From Microbacterium sp. Se63.02b (GTDB lineage Bacteria > Actinomycetota > Actinomycetes > Actinomycetales > Microbacteriaceae): a DNA stretch of 64,000 nucleotides. A program made the position numbers and the translations under genes. Positions 1 through 8,378 of the stretch are shown here, piece by piece. Under the pieces are notes generated by a model. That model ran no database searches. It was not told the DNA's origin and worked only from the letters and a program-made list of their open reading frames with translations. The stretch covers positions 2,418,001 to 2,482,000 of the forward strand of contig NZ_CP050453.1 in assembly GCF_014171575.1 (NCBI RefSeq), given 5' to 3'. Each line of letters opens with the position of its first letter. Position 1 is the first letter of the stretch.

Positions 1-426
1 CGTAGTCCGCCGGGTCGGTGGAGGAGACGAACGTGGTCTCGACTCCGAAGCGCCGCAAGGTGACGTCCAGCTGGGTGACGGTGCCGCCGTAGAGCTGCGC
101 GGCGGCGACGACGTGGTCCCCCGCGCCGACCAGTGCGGCGAAGGTGATGAACTCGGCGCTCATGCCCGAGGCAGTCGCCACGGCGCCGATGCCGCCTTCG
201 AGCGACGCGAGGCGCTCCTCGAGTGCCGCGACGGTCGGGTTGCCGATGCGGGAGTAGATGTTGCCGTACTTCTGCAGGGCGAACAGGTTGCCCGCGTCGG
301 CGGCGTCGTCGAACACGAAGGAGGTCGTCTGGTAGATCGGAACCGCCCTCGCGCCGGTCGACGCGTCGGGGTGCCTCCGGCGTGCAGAGCTCGGGTGCGG
401 AATCCGAAGCGGTGTTCTTCCGTCAT
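1..426 (-). CDS. metY: O-acetylhomoserine sulfhydrylase, N-terminal part (cut by window edge; frame broken)
   Basis: About 140 N-terminal residues of a PLP-dependent Cys/Met-metabolism enzyme. It most resembles O-acetylhomoserine sulfhydrylase, which makes homocysteine (or methionine) from O-acetylhomoserine and sulfide (or a thiol). Visible signatures are AVPIYQTTSFVF, YSRIGNPT, ASGMSAEF and GDHVVAAAQLYGG; the PLP-binding lysine lies outside the window. ATG 426 overlaps the acs stop as ATGA, so translation is probably coupled. The frame breaks after ALHAGGTP: the G run at 368-371 (C on the coding strand) is one base short, and restoring it joins both halves. Cystathionine gamma-synthase is the main alternative and fits less well. 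Its place behind a sulfonate-type importer suggests a role in using scavenged sulfur, which is inference. Confidence 0.85.
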
Positions 427-2419
427 GCTGTCCTCAGTTCGGCGGCGGCGAGCACGTCGGCGATGTCGTCGACGGCCCAGGGGTTCTGCAGCGATGTGGT
501 GTCTCCGAGCGGTCGGGGATCACGGCCGGCTCTCCGGTCCTGCTCGGCTTCCCACAACTCTGCCAGGAGTCGGCGCATGATCTTGCCCGAGCGGGTCTTC
601 GGCAGGTCGGGGACCACCACGATGTGCTTGGGCTTGGCGACGGGGCCGATCGCCTCTGCGACCTGGCTGCGAAGGGCGGAGGGCGTCACGTCGGCGCGTC
701 CGGACGGCGTGACGAAGGCCACGACGGCCTGCCCGGTGACGGGATCGGAGACGCCTGCGGAGCCCGCCTCCCCCACGGTCTCGTGGGCGACGAGGGCCGA
801 TTCGATCTCGATCGTCGAGAGGCGGTGTCCTGACACGTTCACGACGTCGTCGAGCCGTCCCAGAATCCAGATGTAGCCGTCTGCGTCCCGGGTCGCACCG
901 TCACCGGCCACGTAGAATCCGCCGTGCTCGCCCCGACCGGCATACGTCGACCAGTACGAATCGCGGTAGCGGATCGGATCGCCCCACACGGTGCGCGCCA
1001 TCCCCGGCCACGGACGCCGGACCACCAGGGTTCCGGATCGACCGGGGCGACTTCTTCTCCGCGCTCGTCGACGACGGCGACGTCGATGCCGGGAAGCGGC
1101 ACCGAGGCCGATCCCGGCTTGAGCGTCGTGACGCCCGGCAGCGGGGCGATCATCGCCGCACCGGTCTCCGACTGCCACCACGTGTCGATCACCGGTAGTT
1201 CGTCGCGGCCGAAGTTGCGCCGGAACCACACCCAGGCCTCGGGGTTGATGGCCTCGCCGACCGTGCCGAGGAGTCGAAGGGTCGTCAGGTCGTGTCCTGC
1301 GGGCAGTTCCACCCCGAACCAGGTCATGAACGTGCGGATCAGCGTGGGCGCCGTGTAATAGACGGTCACCCCGTAGCGCTCGATGATCTCGAGGTGGCGC
1401 TCTCGGTGCGGCGTGTCGGGGGTGCCCTCGTAGATGACCTGCGTGAGTCCGTTGGAGAGCGGACCGTAGATCTCATACGTGTGCGCGGTCACCCAGGCGA
1501 GGTCCGCGGTGCACCAGTGCACGTCGTCGGCCTTGGCGTCGAAGTGGGCCCAATGCGCCCAGCTCGCCTGCGTGAGGTACCCCCCCGAGGTGTGCACCAG
1601 CCCCTTGGGCTTACCGGTCGTCCCTGAGGTGTAGATGATGAAGAGCGGATGCTCGGCATCGAACGACTCCGCCAAGTGCACGGGCGAGGCGGTGTCGACC
1701 ACGTCATGCCACCACACATCTCGACCGTCGGTCCACGGCACGTCCTGCCCGGTGCGGCGCAGCACGAGCACGTGCTCGAGTGCCGGCAGGTCGGCCGCGG
1801 CGATGTCGGCCGTCGACTTGACCTCGGTGGCCGCTCCGCGGCGATACTGCCCGTCACTCGTGACGAGCAGCTTCGCACCGGTGTCCACGAGGCGGAATCG
1901 CACGGCCTCGGCGGAGAATCCGCCGAAGACGAGGGAGTGCACCGCGCCGATCCGTGCGCAGGCGAGGGTGATCACGATGGTCTCGACGAGCACGGGAAGG
2001 TAGATCACCACACGGTCGCCGGGCCCGATGCCGAGGGCCGTGAGCGCGTTGGCGGCGCGCGACACGCGCCGCAGCAGGTCCGCGTAGGTCACGGGGATCC
2101 GGTCACCCGGTTCCCCTTCGAAATGCAGAGCGATCTTGTCGCCGAGTCCCGCTTCGACGTGACGATCCACGCAGTTGACCGCGACGTTGAGCCGGCCGCC
2201 GACGAACCACCGCGCAGCGGGAACGGCATCGCCTGCCGGAGGGTCCCATTCGTGTGCCGTGTGCCACGGTTCGGACCAGTCGAGACGGCGCGCTGCCTCC
2301 TCCCAGAAGCCGACGGGGTCGGACTCCGCACGCGTGTACGCCTCCGCTGTGACGTTCGCGTCGACGAATCCCGCGGGCGCGGCGTACGCGCGCGACTCCT
2401 GCAGTCGAGCCTCGGTCAC
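423..2419 (-). CDS. acsA: Acetyl-CoA synthetase, AMP-forming (frame broken near the 3' end)
   Basis: Activates acetate to acetyl-AMP and then acetyl-CoA in the cytoplasm. The adenylate-forming P-loop TSGTTGKPKG is at residues 264-273, TVGEAINPEAW at about 386-396, and DTWWQSETG at 412-420. The latter carries the tryptophan that restricts the acyl pocket to acetate in characterised Acs proteins. PKTRSGKIMRR near the C-terminus holds the catalytic lysine that is acetylated in the family. The frame shifts after VAPVDP, where a GG at 1033-1034 should be GGG; with one base restored the protein is about 665 residues, normal for Acs. The start is GTG 2419 (or in-frame GTG 2425), just behind the permease stop. 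A dedicated Acs copy inside a sulfur-uptake operon is unusual. Confidence 0.9.
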
Positions 2420-2421
2420 GC

Positions 2422-3279
2422 TCACACCCACCGACGGAGCAGGTACTTCTCCACCAGCACGAGAATGCCGTTGGTGATGGTGCCCAGGAGCGCCAGCAGC
2501 ACGATGGAGAGCAGGATGCGGTCGACGCGACCACTGCTCTGCGACTCCGTCAACAGGAATCCGAGTCCCATGGACGCGGCGATGAGTTCGGCGGCGACCA
2601 GGAACAGCCACGCCTGCGCGAGCGCCAACCGCAGTCCGGAGATGACCGAGGGCACGACCGCCGGCAGCTGCACGATCCGGAACAACGACCAGCCGCTGAG
2701 GCTGAACGAGCGGCCGGCCTCCACGAGGTGCGGATCGACGTGCCGGAGTGCCGACGCGACGGTCGTGTAGACGGGGAAGAAGGCGCCGATCGCGATCAGT
2801 GTGACCTTCGACTCCTCGCCGATCTGCATCCACAGGATGAGGAGCGGCACCCAGGCGAGCGAGGGCACGGCGCGGACAGCGGCGAGAGTCGGGCTGAGGA
2901 GTACGTCGCCGATGCGCGAGAGTCCGACCACCCCGGCGACGGCGAGACCGATGACCGATCCGATGGCGAATCCGAGCAGCACGCGCTGCACGGATATGGC
3001 GATGTGCGTCCAGAGCTGTCCGGTCTCAGCCAACTCGACGCCGGCCTGGAACACCGAAGCCGGCGGGGGCAGGCGGTACGGCGGGACCATCCCGCTCGTG
3101 GTGGCCACCTGCCAGGTGATCAGGATGACCGCGGGAAGCAGGAGCCCGGCGAGGATCCGCACGGCCGGTCGATCCCACACGCGCCGCGCAGTCCTGTGCC
3201 GAGGCTGCGCGACACCCTTCGCGAAATCGAGCGCGTCGCGCGATTCCTCGGGAACGATCAGTCGGTCGGGAATGGTCAC
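2422..3279 (-). CDS. ABC transporter permease, sulfonate/nitrate/taurine type
   Basis: Inner-membrane permease of the SsuC/TauC/NrtB family (BPD_transp_1 fold), 285 residues. A hydrophobic N-terminal segment at about 42-60 is followed by several membrane spans. The coupling-loop region around residues 185-205 reads HVDPHLVEAGRSF, matching the EAA-loop position of the family. ATG 3279 overlaps the stop of the binding-protein gene by four bases (ATGA), and its own stop runs into the acs start. With the upstream ATPase and binding lipoprotein it forms a complete importer. The substrate is not decidable from sequence; an organosulfonate is favoured only because of the metY neighbour. Confidence 0.88.
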   Translation of the reverse strand: MTIPDRLIVPEESRDALDFAKGVAQPRHRTARRVWDRPAVRILAGLLLPAVILITWQVATTSGMVPPYRLPPPASVFQAGVELAETGQLWTHIAISVQRVLLGFAIGSVIGLAVAGVVGLSRIGDVLLSPTLAAVRAVPSLAWVPLLILWMQIGEESKVTLIAIGAFFPVYTTVASALRHVDPHLVEAGRSFSLSGWSLFRIVQLPAVVPSVISGLRLALAQAWLFLVAAELIAASMGLGFLLTESQSSGRVDRILLSIVLLALLGTITNGILVLVEKYLLRRWV

Positions 3280-4316
3280 TCGCCGTCGACCGCCTTCTTC
3301 GCGAAGGTGTCGTTCACGATCGAGGAGAGCGCCTTGTCCACGGAGTCCTGGCCGCCCTGCACATCGCCGGATTCGACGAGGACGGGGGCGATCTTCTCGA
3401 GCACGGCGATCTGGTCGTCACCGGGGACGCCGCTGACGTCGAGGTTGGAGCGCTCCTGGATCACCGTGGCGGCGACGTCGGGGTCGATGCCGGCGACCTC
3501 GGCGAGCAGCGCCGCCGTGTCTTCCGGATTCTCCAGCGCCCATTCCCTGGCCTGCTCGTACGCGTCGACCACGGCCTGTGCGAGGTCGGGGTGGTTCGTG
3601 ATGAAGTCCTCGGTGGCGTTCAGGAACCCGTAGGTGTTGAAGTCCACGTTGCGGTAGATGAGCTTGTCGCCCGACTCCACCTCGGCGGCGGCCATGATCG
3701 GGTCGAGGCCTGCCCAGGCATCCACCGAGCCACCGTCGAGCGCGGCGCGGCCGTCGGCGTGCTGCAGGTTCTGCACCTCGACATCGGAGAGGGACAGGCC
3801 GCCCTCTTCGAGCGCCTGCAGCAGGAAGAAGTAGGGATCCGTGCCCTTGGTGGCCGCGATCGACGCACCCTTGAGGTCTTCGACCGAGGAGATGTCGCTG
3901 TCCGGCCCGACCACGATCGCCGACCACTCGGGCTGCGAGTAGATGTCGATGACCTGGATGGGCGAGCCGTTGGCACGGGCGAGGAGAGCAGCGGAGCCGG
4001 CCGTCGAACCGACGTCGACCGATCCGGAGCGCAGCAGTTCGTTCGCCTTGTTCGAGCCGGCGGACTGCACCCATTCCACGGCGACGTCGTCTCCGAGGAT
4101 GTCTTCCAGGATGCCCTGGTCCTTGATCACGAGGCTCAGCGGGTTGTAGGTCGCGAAGTCGATCGACAGGGTGTCGGACGACCACTCGGTCGTGCCGGGC
4201 GTGCTCTCGGTGTCCGACGCGGTGGCGTTCTCTCCGGCGACGCAGCCGGTGGCGACGAGCATCATCGTGCCGGCGATCGCGATCGCAGGGACGATTCGGC
4301 GGGTGATGGTGCTCAT
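3276..4316 (-). CDS. ABC transporter substrate-binding lipoprotein, SsuA/NrtA-like
   Basis: Extracytoplasmic binding protein of 346 residues. It has a lipoprotein signal peptide with lipobox ATGC (lipidated Cys25), followed by a low-complexity acidic linker and a type-II periplasmic-binding fold of the SsuA/TauA/THI5-like group. Recognisable stretches are DILGDDVAVEWVQSAG, GSVDVGSTAGSAALLARANG and ASIAATKGTDPYFFLLQAL, which match the ligand-cleft segments of aliphatic-sulfonate binding proteins. It would be anchored to the outer face of the membrane and deliver ligand to the permease. ATG 4316 overlaps the ATPase stop (ATGA). Nitrate, taurine or thiamine-precursor ligands cannot be excluded. 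Confidence 0.87.
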   Translation of the reverse strand: MSTITRRIVPAIAIAGTMMLVATGCVAGENATASDTESTPGTTEWSSDTLSIDFATYNPLSLVIKDQGILEDILGDDVAVEWVQSAGSNKANELLRSGSVDVGSTAGSAALLARANGSPIQVIDIYSQPEWSAIVVGPDSDISSVEDLKGASIAATKGTDPYFFLLQALEEGGLSLSDVEVQNLQHADGRAALDGGSVDAWAGLDPIMAAAEVESGDKLIYRNVDFNTYGFLNATEDFITNHPDLAQAVVDAYEQAREWALENPEDTAALLAEVAGIDPDVAATVIQERSNLDVSGVPGDDQIAVLEKIAPVLVESGDVQGGQDSVDKALSSIVNDTFAKKAVDGE

Positions 4317-5158
4317 CGGGACTCCTCGGTGATGCGGTGGTGGGTGTCGACGCCGAGGCCTTCGAGAAGGTCGGCGCGCAGGTCGGCGAGTCCGCGATCG
4401 GCGCGGTCGCGGGGCGGTCGCCCGGTACGGAGACCGTCCGGGCTACGGATGATTCGTCGTCGCCGGATCCGCCCAGCGTGCGCAGCAGCAGGACACGGTC
4501 GGCGAGGTAGAGGGCCTCTTCGACGTCATGGGTGACGAGAAGGATGGTGGTCGGCTCCGCGGCGTGGATCTTCAGCAGCAGGTCGTGCATGCGAAGCCGG
4601 GTCAGGGCGTCGAGAGCTCCGAACGGCTCGTCGAGCAGCAGCACCCCGGGGTTGCGCGCGAGCGCTCTGGCAAGAGAGGCACGCTGTGCCATTCCTCCGG
4701 ACACTTCGCGGGGGCGCTGATTCGCCGCATGATCGAGGCCGACCAGGTGCAGAAGTTCGGCGACGCGCTCACGGCCAGCCCGACGAGCGGTGCCGCGAGG
4801 CAGACCGAGCTCGACATTCTGGGCGATGGTGCGCCACGGGAGCAGGCGAGGCTCCTGGAATGCGACGGCGGTGCGCTCGTCCACGTCGGCCACGCCGATG
4901 CCGTCCAGCTGGATGCTGCCGCGTGTCGGGGCGTCGAGTCCGCCGATGAGCCGCAGCAGGGTCGACTTGCCGCAGCCGGAGGGACCGACGACGGCGACGA
5001 TCTCGCCCGCAGCGATGTCGAGCTCGACGCCGCGGAGCACGTCACGACGTCCCTGCGGCAGGGGGAACGACCGCTCCGTCGTCCAGGCGCACGGACTGCG
5101 CTGCGCCTGCCGTCGTCGAGGCGTCAGCAGTGCGCGATGCGGGCAGCAGGGCGGTCAT
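4313..5158 (-). CDS. ABC transporter ATPase, SsuB-like (two compensating frame breaks)
   Basis: Cytoplasmic ATPase of the importer. It has Walker A GPSGCGKST, the Q-loop in AFQEPRLLPW, signature SGGMAQR, Walker B VLLLDEPFGALD and the H-loop THDVEEAL. The true start appears to be ATG 5158: reading from there gives MTALLPASRTADAS, then a one-base insertion in the G run at 5061-5065 (C on the coding strand) shifts the frame just before GRRDVLRGVEL. A one-base deletion at 4411-4414 shifts it again near the end; corrected, the protein ends ITEESR and its stop overlaps the binding-protein ATG. The corrected length is 281 residues, and the two errors cancel in length. It is the first gene of the operon. 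Confidence 0.85.
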
Positions 5159-5187
5159 ACCTTCATGCTGGCCGAGGGGATCGATTG

Positions 5188-5205
5188 TTACGAATGCGAT
5201 CGTAA
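5188..5205. promoter_or_regulatory. Inverted repeat TTACGA-N6-TCGTAA upstream of the sulfur operon
   Basis: A perfect 6-6-6 inverted repeat lies 30-47 bases before the ATPase start codon at 5158. Its geometry (short arms around six bases) is typical of operators bound by dimeric TetR-type repressors such as the corynebacterial sulfur regulator McbR, although the half-site bases differ. The binding protein is unknown. It overlaps the zone where the operon promoter should lie. Confidence 0.5.
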
Positions 5206-5206
5206 T

Positions 5207-5221
5207 GTTGCGTCACGCAAC
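5207..5221. promoter_or_regulatory. Palindrome GTTGCGT-C-ACGCAAC upstream of the sulfur operon
   Basis: A perfect 7-1-7 palindrome one base away from the TTACGA repeat and 49-63 bases before the first codon of the importer operon. It is more AT-containing than its surroundings and sits in the only regulatory gap of the five-gene operon. It is probably a second operator or an activator site. Confidence 0.5.
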
Positions 5222-5245
5222 CGGGTTCCGTGTCGGGGACATGCG

Positions 5246-5291
5246 AAAACGGGCCGCCACGCCCGCCCGAAGGCGAGGTGGCGACCCGTTT
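5246..5291 (-). terminator. Hairpin terminator after rpsA
   Basis: A long imperfect inverted repeat (AAACGGGTCGCCACCTCGCC pairing with GGCGGGCGTGGCGGCCCGTTT on the minus strand, around a short loop) starts about 11 bases after the rpsA stop. The stem is GC-rich and ends in A and T tracts, as in intrinsic terminators. It separates rpsA from the sulfur operon downstream. Confidence 0.8.
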
Positions 5292-5302
5292 CAGAGTGCT
5301 GC

Positions 5303-6757
5303 TTAAGCGTTGCCGCCCGAGAGCTTCTCGCGCAGAGCGGCGAGAGCCTCGTCGTCCGCGAGGGTGCCGGCACCGGCTGCCTCGCTGGAGAAGGACTGGC
5401 CGCCGAAGTCTTCGCCGGCTGCCGCCTCGGCCTCGGCCGCCTTGACGACCTGAGCCTTGTGCGCCTCCCAGCGAGCCTGGGCCGCAGCGTACTCCTGCTC
5501 CCATGCCTCGCGCTGAGCGTCGAAGCCTTCCTTCCACGCACCGGTCTCGGCGTCGAAGCCCTCCGGGTACTTGTACTCGCCGTTCTCGTCGTACTCGGCG
5601 AGCATGCCGTACAGGGCCGGGTCGAACTCGGTGCCGTTGGGGTCGACCGACTCGTTGGCCTGCTTCAGCGACAGCGAGATGCGACGACGCTCGAGGTCGA
5701 TGTCGATGACCTTGACGAAGACCTCTTCGCCGACCGACACGACCTGCTCAGCCAGCTCGACGTGCTTGCTGGAGAGCTCGGAGATGTGGACGAGGCCCTC
5801 GATGCCGTCTGCGACGCGCACGAAAGCACCGAACGGGACGAGCTTGGTGACCTTACCCGGCGTGACCTGACCGATCGCGTGGGTACGGGCGAAGACCTGC
5901 CACGGGTCCTCCTGCGTCGCCTTCAGCGACAGGGAGACGCGCTCGCGGTCGAGGTCGACCTCGAGGATCTCGACGGTGACCTCCTGGCCGACCTCGACGA
6001 CCTCGGAAGCGTGCTCGATGTGCTTCCAGGACAGCTCGGAGACGTGCACGAGGCCGTCCACGCCACCCAGGTCGACGAACGCACCGAAGTTGACGATCGA
6101 CGAGACGACACCCTTGCGGACCTGACCCTTGTGCAGGTTGTTCAGGAACGTGGTGCGCGACTCCGACTGCGTCTGCTCGAGCAGCGCGCGGCGGCTGAGG
6201 ACGACGTTGTTGCGGTTCTTGTCGAGCTCGAGGATCTTCGCCTCGATCTCCTGGCCGAGGTACGGCGTGAGGTCGCGGACGCGACGCAGCTCGATGAGCG
6301 AAGCCGGGAGGAAGCCACGGAGGCCGATGTCGACGATGAGTCCACCCTTGACGACCTCGATGACCGTACCGGTGACGACGCCGTCGTTCTCCTTGATCTT
6401 CTCGACGTCTCCCCAGGCGCGCTCGTACTGTGCGCGCTTCTTGGAGAGGATCAGGCGGCCTTCCTTGTCCTCCTTCTGGAGGACGAGGGCCTCGACCAGG
6501 TCACCGACGGCGACGACCTCGTTGGGGTCGACGTCATGCTTGATCGAGAGCTCGCGCGAGGGGATGACACCCTCGGTCTTGTAGCCGACATCGAGGAGGA
6601 CCTCATCGCGGTCGATCTTGACGATCGTGCCTTCGATGATGTCGCCGTCGTTGAAGAACTTCAGGGTCTTCTCGACCGCGGCCAGGAAGTCCTCAGCAGA
6701 TCCGATGTCGTTGATGGCGACCTGCTTGGTGGCCGGGGCGGTCGTTGCGGTAGTCAT
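5303..6757 (-). CDS. rpsA: Ribosomal protein S1
   Basis: 484-residue 30S protein S1, which binds mRNA and helps initiation on structured messages. Four S1 RNA-binding repeats are visible, each with the pattern G-x-V-x-x-(I/L)-x-x-(F/G)-G-A/L-(F/I)-V: near residues 34-105, 120-190 (GGLIVDIGLRGFLPAS), 208-276 (VNFGAFVDLGGVDGLVH) and 293-362 (VPFGAFVRVADGIEGLVH). The acidic, alanine-rich C-terminal tail is typical of actinobacterial S1. ATG 6757 is preferred over upstream in-frame starts because AAGGACAACCCACTAC gives a Shine-Dalgarno just before it and the MTTATTAPATK N-terminus fits the family. It stands alone, with its own leader and terminator. Confidence 0.97.
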   Translation of the reverse strand: MTTATTAPATKQVAINDIGSAEDFLAAVEKTLKFFNDGDIIEGTIVKIDRDEVLLDVGYKTEGVIPSRELSIKHDVDPNEVVAVGDLVEALVLQKEDKEGRLILSKKRAQYERAWGDVEKIKENDGVVTGTVIEVVKGGLIVDIGLRGFLPASLIELRRVRDLTPYLGQEIEAKILELDKNRNNVVLSRRALLEQTQSESRTTFLNNLHKGQVRKGVVSSIVNFGAFVDLGGVDGLVHVSELSWKHIEHASEVVEVGQEVTVEILEVDLDRERVSLSLKATQEDPWQVFARTHAIGQVTPGKVTKLVPFGAFVRVADGIEGLVHISELSSKHVELAEQVVSVGEEVFVKVIDIDLERRRISLSLKQANESVDPNGTEFDPALYGMLAEYDENGEYKYPEGFDAETGAWKEGFDAQREAWEQEYAAAQARWEAHKAQVVKAAEAEAAAGEDFGGQSFSSEAAGAGTLADDEALAALREKLSGGNA

Positions 6758-6944
6758 GTAGTGGGTTGTCCTTGTTGAATGGAGACTCGGGCTGAGACCC
6801 AACGACCGCGCACGGCCGACTGCATGGTTCTCAGCGGTTGGATTTTGGCTTCTCGTCACGAGGGCACGCGTATACACGCCACGAGTGACGGTTAAGGCTA
6901 TCAGAAGTTGGGATGCCGCAGGGAGCGCGATCTGGACCTTCCTC

Positions 6945-6953
6945 TGTGGATAA
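6945..6953 (-). promoter_or_regulatory. Single perfect DnaA box TTATCCACA
   Basis: The plus strand reads TGTGGATAA, the exact complement of the consensus DnaA 9-mer TTATCCACA. It is isolated, with no second box seen nearby, in the rpsA/lipoprotein divergent region. A lone box cannot be an origin; it could be a titration or transcriptional site, or chance. Confidence 0.4.
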
Positions 6954-6980
6954 CTCCTGACGGCGCTCCCCCATTCCTTC

Positions 6981-6986
6981 TACGGT
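6981..6986 (+). promoter_or_regulatory. -10 box TACGGT for leaderless lipoprotein mRNA
   Basis: TANNNT hexamer followed by six bases and then GTG 6993, so transcription would start at or next to the start codon. No Shine-Dalgarno is present. Confidence 0.5.
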
Positions 6987-6992
6987 GACCTG

Positions 6993-7541
6993 GTGCCGTC
7001 GCTCACCGCCCTCACCCGGCCTCGCCCGCTCCGCATCGCGGGGCTCGCCGCCGTTGTCTTGCTCCTCGCCGGATGCGCACCCGATCCCGCTCCGACCCCG
7101 ACTCCCGCCTTCGCATCGGAGGAAGAGGCCTTCGCCGCCGCCGAAGCGACGTATCGCGCGTACACGGATGCGCTCAATGATGTCGATTACGCCGATCCTG
7201 AGACGTTTGAGCCGGTCTATCTATTGTTGTCGGACACCGCAGCCAAGTCGACGCGGCTGGCCTTTAGCGAGTTTCATGCGAAGGGGATCACTTCAACCGG
7301 CGACACGCGCTTCTATTTGTTCTCGGGAGTCTCTGCGGATTTAGCCCAGGGAGTCATCGACGCAAACGTCTGCGTTGACGTCAGTCGGGTTGCGGTAGTC
7401 GATGCGACGGGCGCATCAATCGTGTCGGCAGAGCGCCCTCCACAACAACCGATGGGTGTGACTTTCGTTGCACACTCTAAGGCGGACAATCTGACGATCT
7501 CCGCTCTTCATGCGTCAGAGGAGTTCACGTGCGCGCCGTGA
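6993..7541 (+). CDS. Putative lipoprotein, accessory
   Basis: 182 residues with an N-terminal signal ending in the lipobox LAGC (Cys28), then a Pro/Thr linker and a small globular domain starting EEAFAAAEATYRAYTDALND. That helix pattern resembles the DUF6318-like lipoproteins of Microbacteriaceae and Micrococcaceae, though I cannot confirm the family. From about 7180 onward base and codon use is clearly richer in A and T than the neighbouring core genes (codons such as TTA, TTT, TAT and AAT appear), which suggests recent transfer or relaxed selection. It overlaps the next gene by 13 bases, so the pair is one transcription unit. Function unknown. Confidence 0.75.
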   Translation: MPSLTALTRPRPLRIAGLAAVVLLLAGCAPDPAPTPTPAFASEEEAFAAAEATYRAYTDALNDVDYADPETFEPVYLLLSDTAAKSTRLAFSEFHAKGITSTGDTRFYLFSGVSADLAQGVIDANVCVDVSRVAVVDATGASIVSAERPPQQPMGVTFVAHSKADNLTISALHASEEFTCAP

Positions 7542-8299
7542 TGTTGCTTGGCTCGTTGCTGATTCCTCTGACCATCACATCCCTGCCCGCAAGCAACGAC
7601 TGCAACGCAGCCATCTCCGTGACTATCGGATGCTCCAACGACGGGACGCATTTGACGCTCTCCGGGACGCAAACCGAACGCAACAACTCACCATCCCCGG
7701 ACAGTCATCACAACCCATCCGACGGTCCACCTACTCCCCCTACCCCCTGTACATCGGATCCCGTGCGTGTGGCCTCGTGCGAGTTCTCCGCGGTGCACGT
7801 CACGAATGACGCCGGTGCCCCGCTGACGATCACCGATGTCGCGCAATTCGCACCGTCGCCTGTCACCACCGCCGCCGAACCGGGAGATGTCGGCGTCGCG
7901 GGGCTGCCGATGAACTTCGTGGCCGGCGCGACAGCGCAGAATCGCAGCGGCACGCTCCTCGGCAGACCGATCACGGTGCGGTTCACCCCCACGCACGTCG
8001 ATTTCGTCTACGGCGATGGCGAGTCGCGGACATCGACCGCTGGCGGTGAATCCTGGGCCGCACTCGGCCAGGCATCGTTCACACCGACTCCGACGAGCCA
8101 CACCTATCGGGCTCGCGGCACATATCTCACGCACGCGACAATGCACTACACGGCCGAGGTCGACATCGGAGGCGGGTGGTTTCCCGTCACGGGTGAGCTG
8201 GCGATCGACGGCTCTGTTCGACGGGTTCGCGTGTACGAGGCCGACACGGCGCTCGTCGCGCGGACCTGCACCGAGCAAATCGCCGCCCCCGGATGCTGA
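7529..8299 (+). CDS. Secreted PKD-like domain protein, accessory
   Basis: 256 residues starting GTG 7529, inside the previous gene, with AGAGGAG about six bases upstream as ribosome binding site. A short hydrophobic leader (VMLLGSLLIPLTI) suggests export. After a Ser/Pro/His linker comes a beta-rich domain. Its centre, VDFVYGDGESRTSTAGG, followed by SHTYRARGTY, has the D-G-D/G-S ... H-x-Y pattern of PKD (polycystic kidney disease) folds that mediate surface adhesion or carbohydrate contacts. Several cysteine pairs are present (CNAAISVTIGC, CTSDPVRVASC, CTEQIAAPGC). The lipoprotein-PKD pair looks like a surface module of unknown role. Confidence 0.7.
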   Translation: MRAVMLLGSLLIPLTITSLPASNDCNAAISVTIGCSNDGTHLTLSGTQTERNNSPSPDSHHNPSDGPPTPPTPCTSDPVRVASCEFSAVHVTNDAGAPLTITDVAQFAPSPVTTAAEPGDVGVAGLPMNFVAGATAQNRSGTLLGRPITVRFTPTHVDFVYGDGESRTSTAGGESWAALGQASFTPTPTSHTYRARGTYLTHATMHYTAEVDIGGGWFPVTGELAIDGSVRRVRVYEADTALVARTCTEQIAAPGC

Positions 8300-8365
8300 T
8301 CACCGGGGTCGCACGCGGACCCGTGCACCACCTCGCCGCGATCGAGACTCGTGACGCCGCCGTGC

Positions 8366-8371
8366 CAGACT
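8366..8371 (+). promoter_or_regulatory. -10 box CAGACT for leaderless exonuclease mRNA
   Basis: Seven bases separate this hexamer from GTG 8379, and no Shine-Dalgarno is seen. It deviates from TANNNT at the first base. Confidence 0.35.
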
Positions 8372-8378
8372 GTCGTTC

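Larger units (their letters stand above)
6758..6992. promoter_or_regulatory. Divergent region: rpsA leader and promoter, and lipoprotein promoter
   Basis: 235 bases without a gene, between rpsA (minus) and the lipoprotein gene (plus). On the minus strand a weak -10 candidate TAGCCT (6895-6900) would give an rpsA leader of about 130 bases, long enough for translational control of S1. On the plus strand TACGGT (6981-6986) sits six bases before GTG 6993. A perfect DnaA-box 9-mer lies between them. Confidence 0.5.

Noticed and set aside
5160..5245. Riboswitch (SAM or cobalamin type) before the sulfur operon
   Set aside because: The gap is short and contains two protein-type palindromes; I could not draw any conserved riboswitch core.
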